From the NCBI RefSeq assembly GCF_009650995.1, contig NZ_WHVV01000005.1:1-64000 (forward strand): DNA of 64,000 nt, read 5' to 3'. The position numbers were made by a program, and so were the translations under genes. Shown here piece by piece: positions 39,535-47,710 of this stretch. The notes below the pieces were generated by a model that was given only the letters and a program-made list of their open reading frames with translations, searched no databases and was not told where the DNA came from. Within the stretch, counting starts at the first letter, position 1. Each line of letters starts with the position of its first letter. The DNA is from Sporosarcina cascadiensis. GTDB taxonomy: Bacteria; Bacillota; Bacilli; Bacillales_A; Planococcaceae.

Positions 39535-40859
39535 AATATATAGAGACCATCAAATCCATCGTATTGCTGTTGCTTGTCATTCTGAGTGTCATGTTCACGT
39601 TTACCATCTGGACTTTCTCGCCAAATTACGAACAGATGGAACAATCCCAAACGGTTGATATTTCTATTGCAGAAAAAAAGACCATCGATCAGATCATAAA
39701 ACCGTATAAAGTGATTACGAATTTAAAAGATCAGGTTCTGGGATCTGTGGAAACTAGTAAAATCGAGACGATTCTTTCCGAAATGAGTACATGGCATGTA
39801 ACGGATTTGCAGCTCGTCAGCACGGATTTGACCAAGTTTGACGTGGCACAGGTACTGCGGCAGCCAAGTCAGATGTCTCTGTACTTTTCGGGGGAAGTAC
39901 CGATGCTGGTCTATGATAATGTGCTGCTGATGGATGATGCCAATATTCCGGAAGCCACTTTCAATCGTCTGGTCATTGACTGGAGTCAGTCCACACAAAT
40001 GCCGTTGGTTCATTTTCTGAGTGAAGCGGGAGGCGTACATTACCAGGCGCAGGTCAATTTGCAGAGCCGATCAAATTTCCTGCGCAATGTGTTGGATGTC
40101 GGCCAGTCGTTTGATGAATACGCGGAAATTGACCGCGGCAATGCGCCGTTCCTGGCTGTCCCGAAAAATCCTGTGATGACGACACGCAATACGTATTTGC
40201 AGCAGGAAATCGATCCGCTTGTATTTCGGGATGCGCTCTTCAGTGATCCGAAAGCAGTTCGCCGCAATCAAGTCGACTCTATACATTATGAGTATGGCGA
40301 CAACCATGCCCTCATGAATCTTAATACGAAGACGAAACTGTTGACGTTTTCTAATATGCCTGCAACAGAAAGTCAGGAGCCTGCGATCCCTTCTGAACTG
40401 CTGCTGAATACTATTGATTTCGTCAATGAGCATGGCGGCTGGACGGATGATTTCCGTTATGATTATATGAATCCTCTTTCACGCCGTGTGAAATTTCAGC
40501 TGTATGCGGACGGACTGCCTGTCTACAGCGACCAGTCAGAGACTAATGAAATCACGCAGAAGTGGGGAGAGTCAGGAGTCTACCAATACATCAGACCTTA
40601 TTTTACACTGTTGGATTTCAAAGATGAAAAAGTGGAGGAAGAGCTCCTGCCGGGTGTTGAAGTGGCAGAAGAACTGAGAGAATCCGAGGAACTGGATTTT
40701 GATTTGATTGAAGAAATCTCTGTTGGCTATTATATGATCCGCGATGAAGACCAGGGACTGATTACTCTGCAGCCTTGCTGGTATTACCTCATCAAAGACA
40801 ACTGGTTCCGCTTTATGCCGGAAGAAACCCAGGGAGGTGGCCAGATTGGATTGGAATAG
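39525..40859 (+). CDS. walH: WalK regulator WalH (YycH)
   Basis: A 444-residue single-pass protein: one N-terminal membrane helix (about 10-30) and a large extracytoplasmic part. The YycH family blocks TFNRLVIDWSQS and YLQQEIDPLVFRDALFSDP are visible. It restrains or tunes WalK together with WalI. The ATG at 39525 is used, seven bases after GAGG; a TTG two codons later is an alternative. It overlaps walK by 10 bp and walI by 14 bp, so translation of the whole operon is coupled. Confidence 0.93.
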   Translation: MGLKYIETIKSIVLLLLVILSVMFTFTIWTFSPNYEQMEQSQTVDISIAEKKTIDQIIKPYKVITNLKDQVLGSVETSKIETILSEMSTWHVTDLQLVSTDLTKFDVAQVLRQPSQMSLYFSGEVPMLVYDNVLLMDDANIPEATFNRLVIDWSQSTQMPLVHFLSEAGGVHYQAQVNLQSRSNFLRNVLDVGQSFDEYAEIDRGNAPFLAVPKNPVMTTRNTYLQQEIDPLVFRDALFSDPKAVRRNQVDSIHYEYGDNHALMNLNTKTKLLTFSNMPATESQEPAIPSELLLNTIDFVNEHGGWTDDFRYDYMNPLSRRVKFQLYADGLPVYSDQSETNEITQKWGESGVYQYIRPYFTLLDFKDEKVEEELLPGVEVAEELRESEELDFDLIEEISVGYYMIRDEDQGLITLQPCWYYLIKDNWFRFMPEETQGGGQIGLE

Positions 40860-41661
40860 AACCAAAACAATCTTTATCATCGTCTTTTCCATTTTGAATA
40901 TATTCTTATATTCTATGTATGTGAATCGGCAGGTCGGCGTAGATAATATGCAGGTCATTGGCAAAACATCTGTGGAAGAAACGATGAAGCTGGAGAATAT
41001 TTCATATAACCCGATTCCGTTCGCCAAAAAAGAAGTATCCTATTTATCGGCTCATATTTCTACCTTCTCGGATGAAGATTTAAAGTCTTTAACGAATCAG
41101 TCATTTGTGTTGATTGAAAAATCTCGGCTGCTGTCTCATCTGAAAAATCCCGTAAAGGTGAAAAATGAAAAAGGCGATTATGACTTTGAAGAATTTTTGA
41201 CAAATTATGTGCTTGAAGGTGACAACTATGTTTTATGGGATATTGACGAAGATGAACAGCGTGCGGTCTTTTTCCAGCGGGTAAAAAATGAAACTATTTT
41301 CTATAGCCCGAACGCCATGCTGGTTGTTCATTGGGAAGACGATGACGGAGAAATTACACATTATGAACAGCGCATGCTCGACGACTTTGTCAGCTTTAAC
41401 CATAAGAAAGAATTGCTATCGCAAGATGATGCCGTCGGTTCGCTTGTCACGAGAGGGTTTTTAAAACCGGACTCGACAGTCATTCAAGTAAAGTCAGGCT
41501 ATTCCACTTTAGTTCAGCTGACGGAAACTCAAGTATTTGCACCGACGTGGAACATTCAGGTAAAATTGAAGGATGGGACGATTGAAAACTACTTTATCAA
41601 TGCAATCGAAGGTAAAGTAATTGAGTTCCAGCCTGATCTTCTAGAAGAACAAACAGAATAG
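40846..41661 (+). CDS. walI: WalK regulator WalI (YycI)
   Basis: A 271-residue single-pass membrane protein that begins [20 protein letters not shown], as the family does, followed by an extracytoplasmic domain with PepSY/YycI-type repeats ([20 protein letters not shown] at the C terminus). The TTG at 40846 is chosen because GGGAGGTG precedes it by six bases; the GTG three codons earlier lies within the ribosome site. It forms a complex with WalH and WalK. Confidence 0.92.
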   Translation: MDWNRTKTIFIIVFSILNIFLYSMYVNRQVGVDNMQVIGKTSVEETMKLENISYNPIPFAKKEVSYLSAHISTFSDEDLKSLTNQSFVLIEKSRLLSHLKNPVKVKNEKGDYDFEEFLTNYVLEGDNYVLWDIDEDEQRAVFFQRVKNETIFYSPNAMLVVHWEDDDGEITHYEQRMLDDFVSFNHKKELLSQDDAVGSLVTRGFLKPDSTVIQVKSGYSTLVQLTETQVFAPTWNIQVKLKDGTIENYFINAIEGKVIEFQPDLLEEQTE

Positions 41662-41672
41662 GAGTTTTCCAC

Positions 41673-42461
41673 ATGCGTTTTAGCATTTTGGCGAGCGGCA
41701 GTACAGGCAACTCGCTCTATATAGAGACAGATGAGCATGCATTTCTTGTGGATGCCGGGATGAGCGGTAAGAAAGTAGAAGGCCTGCTCAGCTCGATCAA
41801 CCGTTCTATGAAACAAATTGACGGCATCTTCGTTACACATGAACATAGTGATCATATAAAAGGAATCGGTGTACTTGCACGAAAATACAAGACGCCGATT
41901 TATGCCAATGCAAAGACTTGGCAGGCAATGGACGGTCTGGTGGGAGAGATTCCACTAGACCAGCGTTTTCATTTTGATATGGAGACCGTCAAGACATTTG
42001 GTTCACTCGACATTCAGTCCTTTGCGGTATCTCATGACGCTGCTGACCCGATGTTCTTTACTTTCAATGAAGGTGAACGCAAATTAGCGGTCATTACGGA
42101 TACTGGCTATGTCAGCGACCGGATGAAAGGCCATATTAAGGGCGCAGACAGTTTTGTATTTGAAAGCAATCATGACGTCAGCATGCTGCAGATGGGGCGT
42201 TATCCCTGGTCCATCAAACGACGGATTTTAAGTGATGTCGGCCACGTGTCGAATGAAGATGCAGCCGTTGCGATGAGCGAAGTGGTTGTGCAAAAAGATA
42301 CGCATATTTACTTAGCGCATCTGAGCTTGGATAATAATATGAAGGATCTTGCAAGGATGAGTGTAGCACAGACATTGGAAGACTGTGGCATCCGTGCGGG
42401 TGAATATGTGCATCTGCGCGATACAGATGCAACTGTTTCAACAGAGCTTGTGCCGGTCTGA
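41673..42461 (+). CDS. walJ: Metallo-beta-lactamase-fold exonuclease WalJ (YycJ)
   Basis: A 262-residue MBL-fold protein. It begins [18 protein letters not shown], and the metal-binding motif [11 protein letters not shown] (HxHxDH) is near residue 57. Further conserved residues are in AVSHDAADP and AVITDTGYV. Members of this family act as 5'-3' double-strand DNA exonucleases in mismatch repair and affect cell-division coordination in streptococci. AGGAG precedes the ATG, and the gene is the last of the tightly packed wal operon before a terminator. Confidence 0.93.
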   Translation: MRFSILASGSTGNSLYIETDEHAFLVDAGMSGKKVEGLLSSINRSMKQIDGIFVTHEHSDHIKGIGVLARKYKTPIYANAKTWQAMDGLVGEIPLDQRFHFDMETVKTFGSLDIQSFAVSHDAADPMFFTFNEGERKLAVITDTGYVSDRMKGHIKGADSFVFESNHDVSMLQMGRYPWSIKRRILSDVGHVSNEDAAVAMSEVVVQKDTHIYLAHLSLDNNMKDLARMSVAQTLEDCGIRAGEYVHLRDTDATVSTELVPV

Positions 42462-42471
42462 AAAAATTGCG

Positions 42472-42501
42472 AAAGCCTTGCTGAAAATAGTAAGGCTTTT
42501 T
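42472..42501 (+). terminator. walJ terminator
   Basis: AAAGCCTT and AAGGCTTT around a 12-nt loop, ending in a TTTTT run. The stem is short, so read-through into htrA is plausible. Confidence 0.7.
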
Positions 42502-42572
42502 GCGTTGAATTACCTGGTTTGGGGTAAAGTAAGAATACATTATGTAAAATTTCGGATGAGGAGGATGCGCAG

Positions 42573-43802
42573 ATGGATGAAGAAAGACGCGAGACAGAGT
42601 GGCAGCCGATTCCGCCTCAGGAGACTCGACGTGAACCAAAGCGAAGAAGCAGCTTTTGGCCGGGATTGCTTGGCGGTTTAATTGGCGGTCTGATCGTATG
42701 GCTCGTTGTGATGTTTGCAACTGACCAATCAACGCCAGTCTCAAATCAAAGCACAGCGGATAAAAATCCAGGAACTTTGAATACGCAGCATAACCAAATT
42801 CCTATGGATATCTCTACAGAAATAACAGATGTAGTGGATGAGGTAGCGACTGCGGTTGTCGGAATTACAAATATCCAGACAGTACAGGATTTCTGGTCAG
42901 CAAATTCTTCTGTACAGGAAGCCGGCACAGGGTCAGGCGTGCTGTATAAAAAAGAGGGCGATAAGGCGTATATTGTCACCAACCATCACGTCGTAGAGAA
43001 CTCTGAGCAGCTGGAAGTCAGTTTTGATGACGGAACTAAAACAGAAGGTAAGCTGATCGGCAGTGATTTATGGACAGACTTGGCGGTTGTCGAAATTGAC
43101 TCTAAGCATGTAGATGCGATTGTGGAGTTCGGTGATTCAGATGCACTGAAACGCGGCGAGTCAGTTATCGCAATTGGAAATCCGCTTGGACTTGGGTTTG
43201 CAGGCTCTGTCACGGTAGGAGTCATTTCAGGAAAAGACCGCTCGATTCCAATGGATTTGAATAAAGATGGGATTATTGATTGGCAGGCAGATGTCTTGCA
43301 GACAGACGCGGCAATCAATCCGGGCAACTCAGGCGGTGCCTTGATCAATATGGCGGGCCAGCTGGTCGGAATCAACTCAATGAAGATTTCGCAGGAGACG
43401 GTAGAAGGGATTGGCCTTGCTATTCCCATCAATATTGCATTGCCGATCATTGAACATTTAGAGGAAACGGGACAAGTGAACCGGCCGACAATGGGCGTAT
43501 CATTACTTGATCTGCAGCAAATCCCGATCCAGCAGCAACAACAGACACTTGAACTGCCGAAAGACGTTACGGAAGGTGTAGTAGTAACGGAAATCATGCC
43601 AAATTCGCCGGCAAAAGCAGCGGGCATAGAAAAGTATGATACAATTGTTCAGCTGGACGATGAGAAAGTGACAGATATGGTTACACTGCGCAAGTATTTA
43701 TATAACAAAAAAGAAATTGGCGACAAATTGAAAGTAAAGGTCTATAGAGGCGGAAAGCCAGTGGAGTTAGAGATGGTCTTGAAAGACGGTAACACATTCT
43801 GA
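42573..43802 (+). CDS. htrC: Membrane-anchored serine protease HtrA/DegP type (HtrC)
   Basis: A 409-residue extracytoplasmic protease. A charged cytosolic tail (1-28) is followed by one membrane helix (about 30-50), a trypsin-like domain with His in VTNHHVVEN, Asp in DLAVVEID and Ser in GNSGGALIN, and one PDZ domain (about 310-405; GVVVTEIMPNSPAKAAGI). It degrades misfolded proteins at the cell surface. AGGAGG precedes the ATG. In B. subtilis the same position, after walJ, is held by yycK/htrC. Confidence 0.95.
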   Translation: MDEERRETEWQPIPPQETRREPKRRSSFWPGLLGGLIGGLIVWLVVMFATDQSTPVSNQSTADKNPGTLNTQHNQIPMDISTEITDVVDEVATAVVGITNIQTVQDFWSANSSVQEAGTGSGVLYKKEGDKAYIVTNHHVVENSEQLEVSFDDGTKTEGKLIGSDLWTDLAVVEIDSKHVDAIVEFGDSDALKRGESVIAIGNPLGLGFAGSVTVGVISGKDRSIPMDLNKDGIIDWQADVLQTDAAINPGNSGGALINMAGQLVGINSMKISQETVEGIGLAIPINIALPIIEHLEETGQVNRPTMGVSLLDLQQIPIQQQQQTLELPKDVTEGVVVTEIMPNSPAKAAGIEKYDTIVQLDDEKVTDMVTLRKYLYNKKEIGDKLKVKVYRGGKPVELEMVLKDGNTF

Positions 43803-43835
43803 TGATATCCACACAGTGAACAACTTTCCTTCCAC

Positions 43836-43878
43836 ATCAGGCATACAGCGAAAACGCGCTGCCATGCCTGATTTTTTT
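43836..43878 (+). terminator. htrC terminator
   Basis: ATCAGGCAT and ATGCCTGAT enclose a second hairpin CAGCG/CGCTG and are followed by TTTTTTT. Confidence 0.9.
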
Positions 43879-43893
43879 GTGCAGTTATCCTAT

Positions 43894-44201
43894 TGTGGAT
43901 AAAGTCTAAATAATGTGTATAATATTGTGTGAAAGAAAATTGCTTTGTAAGGACAAATATATTAGTAAGTGTAAGGTGAAAAGCCTTGGCACCCTTGCGT
44001 TTGGGTCTTCTAAAATGTAATAAGGAAAATCAAAGTTTTCATTGTAAGTTTTAAATGATAAAAAGTTATCCACAAATTATGATTTGAGTAATCAGAGAAT
44101 TTGATATGTAGTAGAGGAAAAATAGACGGACACAATATGTAGAAAGACTTGTGGATATGTGCATAAGTATTGTGTATAACTTTTAGAGGGCGAGTGGATA
44201 A
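43894..44201. promoter_or_regulatory. DnaA-box cluster upstream of rlmH (yydA cluster)
   Basis: Eight boxes in about 308 bp. Consensus copies are at 43894-43902 (TGTGGATAA) and 44066-44074 (TTATCCACA). One-mismatch copies are at 43914-43922 and 44171-44179 (TGTGTATAA), 44150-44158 (TGTGGATAT), 44158-44166 (TGTGCATAA) and 44193-44201 (AGTGGATAA); a weaker one is near 43928. B. subtilis has a known DnaA-box cluster next to yydA (rlmH) that titrates DnaA and helps set initiation timing; the same location suggests the same role. Confidence 0.88.
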
Positions 44202-44204
44202 ACT

Positions 44205-44684
44205 GTGAATATAACGATTGTGACCGTGGGTAAGTTAAAAGAGAAGTATTTGAAGCAAGGAATTGAAGAATATACAAAACGGCTGAACAGCTATGCGAAA
44301 TTGCAATTAATCGAAGTGGCGGACGAGAAAGCACCCGAAACATTAAGCAATGCCGATATGGAAATCGTCAAAAAGAAAGAAGCGGAACGGATCCTGGCAA
44401 AGATTGCGTCAGATGCACATGTCATTGCACTGGCAATCGACGGCAAGATGAAAACATCAGAGGAATTTGCGGCGAGTATTGATTCTTTGATGACGTATGG
44501 AAAGAGTAAGATTGTCTTTGTTATTGGTGGATCGCTGGGCTTGCATTCAAGTGTGCTGCAACGGGCAGATGAAAAGCTGTCTTTTTCTAAGATGACGTTT
44601 CCGCATCAGTTGATGAAGCTGGTGTTGGTAGAGCAGGTGTATCGGGGATTTCGGATTATTAAGGGGGAACCGTACCATAAGTAA
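44205..44684 (+). CDS. rlmH: 23S rRNA (pseudouridine1915-N3)-methyltransferase RlmH
   Basis: A 159-residue SPOUT methyltransferase that modifies pseudouridine 1915 of 23S rRNA on 70S ribosomes. It begins [20 protein letters not shown]. The trefoil-knot SAM site includes [17 protein letters not shown] and the C terminus reads [12 protein letters not shown]. The start codon is GTG at 44205, directly after the DnaA-box cluster. In staphylococci the same gene (orfX) holds the SCC attachment site in its last codons, and here those codons are duplicated 7.6 kb downstream. Confidence 0.96.
   Translation: MNITIVTVGKLKEKYLKQGIEEYTKRLNSYAKLQLIEVADEKAPETLSNADMEIVKKKEAERILAKIASDAHVIALAIDGKMKTSEEFAASIDSLMTYGKSKIVFVIGGSLGLHSSVLQRADEKLSFSKMTFPHQLMKLVLVEQVYRGFRIIKGEPYHK
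44667..44684 (+). repeat. Left attachment-like repeat at the rlmH 3' end
   Basis: GAACCGTACCATAAGTAA, the last six codons of rlmH. It matches 52242-52259 at 16 of 18 positions, with further similarity downstream (TTGAGGTTT versus GTGTGGTTT). Staphylococcal SCC sites such as GAAGCATATCATAAGTAA occupy the same codons. Confidence 0.75.
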
Positions 44685-44861
44685 TTGAGGTTTTTTCGAA
44701 TAGTCGTATTTAACGATATTATTGATCTTCTCTTCAGGCAGAAGCTTTCATCGGAGTGACCTGAGCCTCCGAAGCAAACTAAGTTTATTAAAAAATAATA
44801 TTGGAGTTAATTTCATAAATCGTATTTAATTATTAAAATACGAACAATACTTAATTTATTG

Positions 44862-44970
44862 ATTGGAGCGACAGGCAGCGACTCCAGCGGGATGAGTGAG
44901 ACAGAGGAGTCATTACAATCGATGTGAATGCGGCGGCAATGGCTCATCGCTCACCCCGCGGAAAGCATGC
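44862..44970. repeat. Planococcaceae-type intergenic repeat (degenerate)
   Basis: GGAGCGACAGGCAGCGACTC followed by CAGCGGGATGAGTGAGAC and ending GCTCACCCCGCGGAAAGC. The arms (CGGGATGAGTGAG and CTCATCGCTCACCCCGCGG) are partly complementary. Similar GC-rich hairpin repeats (GCGACTCC...CCGCGGAAAGCGTCC) are common between genes in this family. The rest of 44685-45033 is AT-rich with no gene. Confidence 0.6.
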
Positions 44971-45033
44971 TAATTTATGTTATTAATTCATTGGTATAAT
45001 GAAAAAACTATTTTTTATTTGGGGGAATGTAAT

Positions 45034-46032
45034 TTGAAGGCCATGATTATTAATCAGTATGGGAAAGTACCGATGCGATTAGCAGAAATGCCTATGCCTA
45101 AAATGGGAGAATACGAGGTACTTGCAGAAATTCATGCTGCTAGTATTAATCCAGTTGATTTTAAAATGCGAGACGGAAAAGTTAAGTTATTAATCAAAAA
45201 TAAAATGCCACTGATTCTCGGAAATGACTTTTCAGGGGTTGTGACAAAGGTTGGTGCAAAGGTAACTCAATTTAAAGTGGGCGATGCAATTTATGGACGT
45301 CCACGTAAAAGTAAAATTGGTACTTTTGCTGAATATATCGCAGTCCATGAAGATGACATAGCGTTAAAACCTAGAAATCTAAGCTTTGAGGAAGCTGCCT
45401 CTATACCATTAGTTGGCTTAACGTCTTATCAGGCGTTACATGACATACTGCACTTACAAAAGGGCGGAAAGGTTTTAATTCATGCCGGGTCTGGAGGTGT
45501 TGGAACATTTGCGATTCAACTCGCAAAATTAATGGGTGCCTATGTTGCAACAACTGCGAGTGAAGCTGGTGCAGATTTAGTGAAATCCCTCGGTGCTGAT
45601 GAAGTTATTAATTACAAAACAGAACAATTTCAGGATAGATTACAAAACTATGATGGTGTATTTGATACACTTGGCGGTAAATCACTCGAAACATCATTCC
45701 AGATTATAAAAAGTGGTGGGAAAGTCATTTCTGTTTCAGGATTGCCGAATGCTCGTTTTGCTAAAGAATACGGATCAGGCTTTATCAAAACGGTGTTGTT
45801 TTCAGCTGCAAGCTATAAATTAACGAAACTTGAAAAAAAGCATAATGTTCAATATACATTTTTATTTATGAAGCCAAGCGGAAATCAATTACGTGTTATT
45901 GCAGACTATATTGAATGTGGGAAAATCAGACCTGTAATTGATCGTGTTTTTCCTTTTGAAGATGCTCAAAAGGCCATGGAATATTCGGAAGGAGGAAGGG
46001 CTAAAGGAAAGATTGTTTTGAAAATCCGATAG
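45034..46032 (+). CDS. NADP-dependent MDR-family oxidoreductase (quinone reductase-like)
   Basis: A 332-residue medium-chain dehydrogenase/reductase. The N-terminal GroES-like domain has INPVDFKMRDG and LGNDFSGVVTKVG. The nucleotide-binding domain has HAGSGGVGTFAIQLAKLMGA. The zinc-binding Cys residues of alcohol dehydrogenases are missing, so it belongs with the zinc-free quinone/enone reductases. The TTG at 45034 is chosen because GGGGGAA precedes it; the open frame from 44977 would add 19 residues that do not fit the family. It is the first gene inside the rlmH island and has no close operon partner. Confidence 0.88.
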   Translation: MKAMIINQYGKVPMRLAEMPMPKMGEYEVLAEIHAASINPVDFKMRDGKVKLLIKNKMPLILGNDFSGVVTKVGAKVTQFKVGDAIYGRPRKSKIGTFAEYIAVHEDDIALKPRNLSFEEAASIPLVGLTSYQALHDILHLQKGGKVLIHAGSGGVGTFAIQLAKLMGAYVATTASEAGADLVKSLGADEVINYKTEQFQDRLQNYDGVFDTLGGKSLETSFQIIKSGGKVISVSGLPNARFAKEYGSGFIKTVLFSAASYKLTKLEKKHNVQYTFLFMKPSGNQLRVIADYIECGKIRPVIDRVFPFEDAQKAMEYSEGGRAKGKIVLKIR

Positions 46033-46125
46033 TCATCCTAGTGAATAAAAATTCTTCGATGAGAAATTAATTTAAGAAAAAAGGAAGACTTTTCGAAAGA
46101 CTTCAGAACAGTCAAAGTAAATAGT

Positions 46126-46380
46126 GTGAAGGTAAATATCCCAAATGGTGTAAGAAGAGATATTATAGGGAGCATTCAAATAGCGGAAGTGCTGAAGGGT
46201 ATCAATATGACTCATAATGATAGAGTCTTTAATTTTATTAATGAAGGAAAGTTTAAAGCTGAATATCTAAATAGTTGGTTATGTACGTTTATAAAGGAAT
46301 TCGGAATATTAAATATTCCTGAATCTAAAACTACCTATTCAGTTGAAACCTTTAGAAATTCTGTAGTTGTAGAAAACTAA
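46126..46380 (+). CDS. Small hypothetical protein
   Basis: An 84-residue open frame from a GTG, MKVNIPNGVRRDIIGSIQIA at its start. I recognise no domain, signal peptide or membrane segment. The ribosome site is weak. In its favour, a hairpin-terminator lies 45 bp downstream (46425-46465) and no overlapping gene competes. It may be a genuine small island protein or a remnant. Confidence 0.3.
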   Translation: MKVNIPNGVRRDIIGSIQIAEVLKGINMTHNDRVFNFINEGKFKAEYLNSWLCTFIKEFGILNIPESKTTYSVETFRNSVVVEN

Positions 46381-46424
46381 TTAATCAGGGGTTATATTTC
46401 ATATTACAGTTACCTATAAAAATT

Positions 46425-46465
46425 GGGGGAAGTAATATAAGTAATATTTTGCTTTCCCCCGTTTT
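46425..46465 (+). terminator. Hairpin after the small ORF
   Basis: GGGGGAAG and CTTTCCCCC (one bulge) around a 19-nt AT-rich loop, then GTTTTAG. Confidence 0.5.
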
Positions 46466-46609
46466 AGTATTGCTGAAAGACAATTTGAGTAGTTACTTAC
46501 CGTTAGAGGTCAGTAACAATTTCACTATAATCAATCCCATTCAATTTTTTATTTCGCATTAGTTATAACCTTATAAAAAAACGGGAAATAAGGAATTTTA
46601 ATCTAAAAA

Positions 46610-47071
46610 CTACAATCGTTTAGTTTTAAAAGTTATATAAATTGGGACATCAATACGGTCTCTGGCTACACATACTCCGCTGTGAACAATATAGTATTCA
46701 ACGTAATGACCACCCTTGAATTGTGTCTCTTCTACCTTGCGAGAAGTACCTTTTATAATTTCTCCTCTTAATTGCTTTCGTCTAATAGCCTCGTCACCAC
46801 GATTCCGAACCTTCCAATAAATAACAAAGGGGAGTCCTTTCCCCTCTATCTCATTGTTTGTTATAAAGAAGTTTAAACTTTTATTAGGAAGTAGTAGTTT
46901 TTTCTCTCTTAGCAAGATACGAAGTAATGTCTCTCTGAAACCGTTTTGTTTAACCTTACAATCAATGCTAACGTTAAAACTAATATCAACGGGGAACATA
47001 TTATGTATGAATTCCTCTCTATCTGTTATGGAAGCATGAGCATACGTTAATTGTTCTGAATTTAAGGAAAA
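46610..47071 (-). pseudogene. Fragment of a CBASS-type nucleotidyltransferase (AGS-C sensor domain)
   Basis: An open minus-strand frame of 153 codons; the first ATG is at 46999, but family-like sequence continues upstream of it (TYAHASITDREEFIHN) to a TGA at 47072. Sequence blocks FPVDISFNVSIDCKVKQNGF, LPFVIYWKVRNRGDEA, HYVEYYIVHSGVCVARDRID match what I know of the adenylyl/guanylyl and SMODS C-terminal sensor domain (AGS-C) of CD-NTase enzymes in CBASS anti-phage systems. The catalytic N-terminal domain and partner effector genes are absent. I infer a decayed defence gene; a free-standing sensor protein is less likely. Confidence in the family rests on memory of these motifs. Confidence 0.65.
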
Positions 47072-47074
47072 TCA

Positions 47075-47435
47075 TAAGAAAATGCGAAGCTTTAGTAATT
47101 TCAAGGTCTATTTCGAAGCGGGAGATAGGCCTTTTAGGCGTTTCAGAGCAATCGCGATTAGTTTTGATTGTAACTAATAGTAGGCGGTTGAAGTGATAAG
47201 ATCAACATAACAGGATAAAGCCCCGAAATTAATAAATTACCAATTTGAAATCATGTTTTTGACTTCATTTTTATAAAATTATATACACAGGGAACAAAAC
47301 ACATCCTTTTTCATTAGTTTTGAATTGTTAGAATGATCCCTTTCTCACATATTAAAAGTTAAAACCGGTTAAAAAGTCTTGAATTTAATGGAGTTACGTG
47401 AGATTATAAGGAAGCGTAATTTTAAACAAAACTAT
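47075..47435. other. Non-coding stretch before the riboswitch
   Basis: About 360 bp of AT-rich sequence without a supported gene. It may contain the decayed 5' part of the CBASS-like gene (a partly open shifted frame on the minus strand) and the promoter of the chemoreceptor transcript; I cannot assign either with confidence. Confidence 0.4.
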
Positions 47436-47558
47436 AGAAGTTAAAGGCAAACTGATCTGAAAGGACAGGACGCAAAGCTTAGGGTCTAAAGTTTAGGGAT
47501 TAATTAAAAGTCCTGCATTCTAAACAATGATCGCCTGGTTACCAAGTTTATGGATTAA
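47436..47558 (+). ncRNA. Cyclic di-GMP-I riboswitch (GEMM-I)
   Basis: The conserved elements appear in order: GGCAAACTG, a GNRA-type tetraloop in ATCTGAAAGGA, the core GGACGCAAAGC followed by GGGTCTAAAG, a variable stem, and the receptor segment CGCCTGGTTACC. This is the class-I c-di-GMP aptamer layout. It is followed 14 bp later by an intrinsic terminator and then the chemoreceptor gene, so c-di-GMP should control read-through. Confidence 0.85.
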
Positions 47559-47571
47559 TATATTCCTTTGG

Positions 47572-47600
47572 CTATTCTATATTATATAGAATAGTTTTTT
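47572..47600 (+). terminator. Riboswitch expression-platform terminator
   Basis: CTATTCTATA and TATAGAATAG (10-bp perfect stem, 3-nt loop), then TTTTTT. It lies 111 bp before the chemoreceptor start. Confidence 0.85.
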
Positions 47601-47710
47601 GGTGTTTAAAATTACTTGGCATGAGTTTGGCGTAAAGATATAGTCAGAAAGGATTAAGAGATTCTTGAAGTTATCAATTTAAACTATCATAAATAGAAAG
47701 AAGTGTAAAA

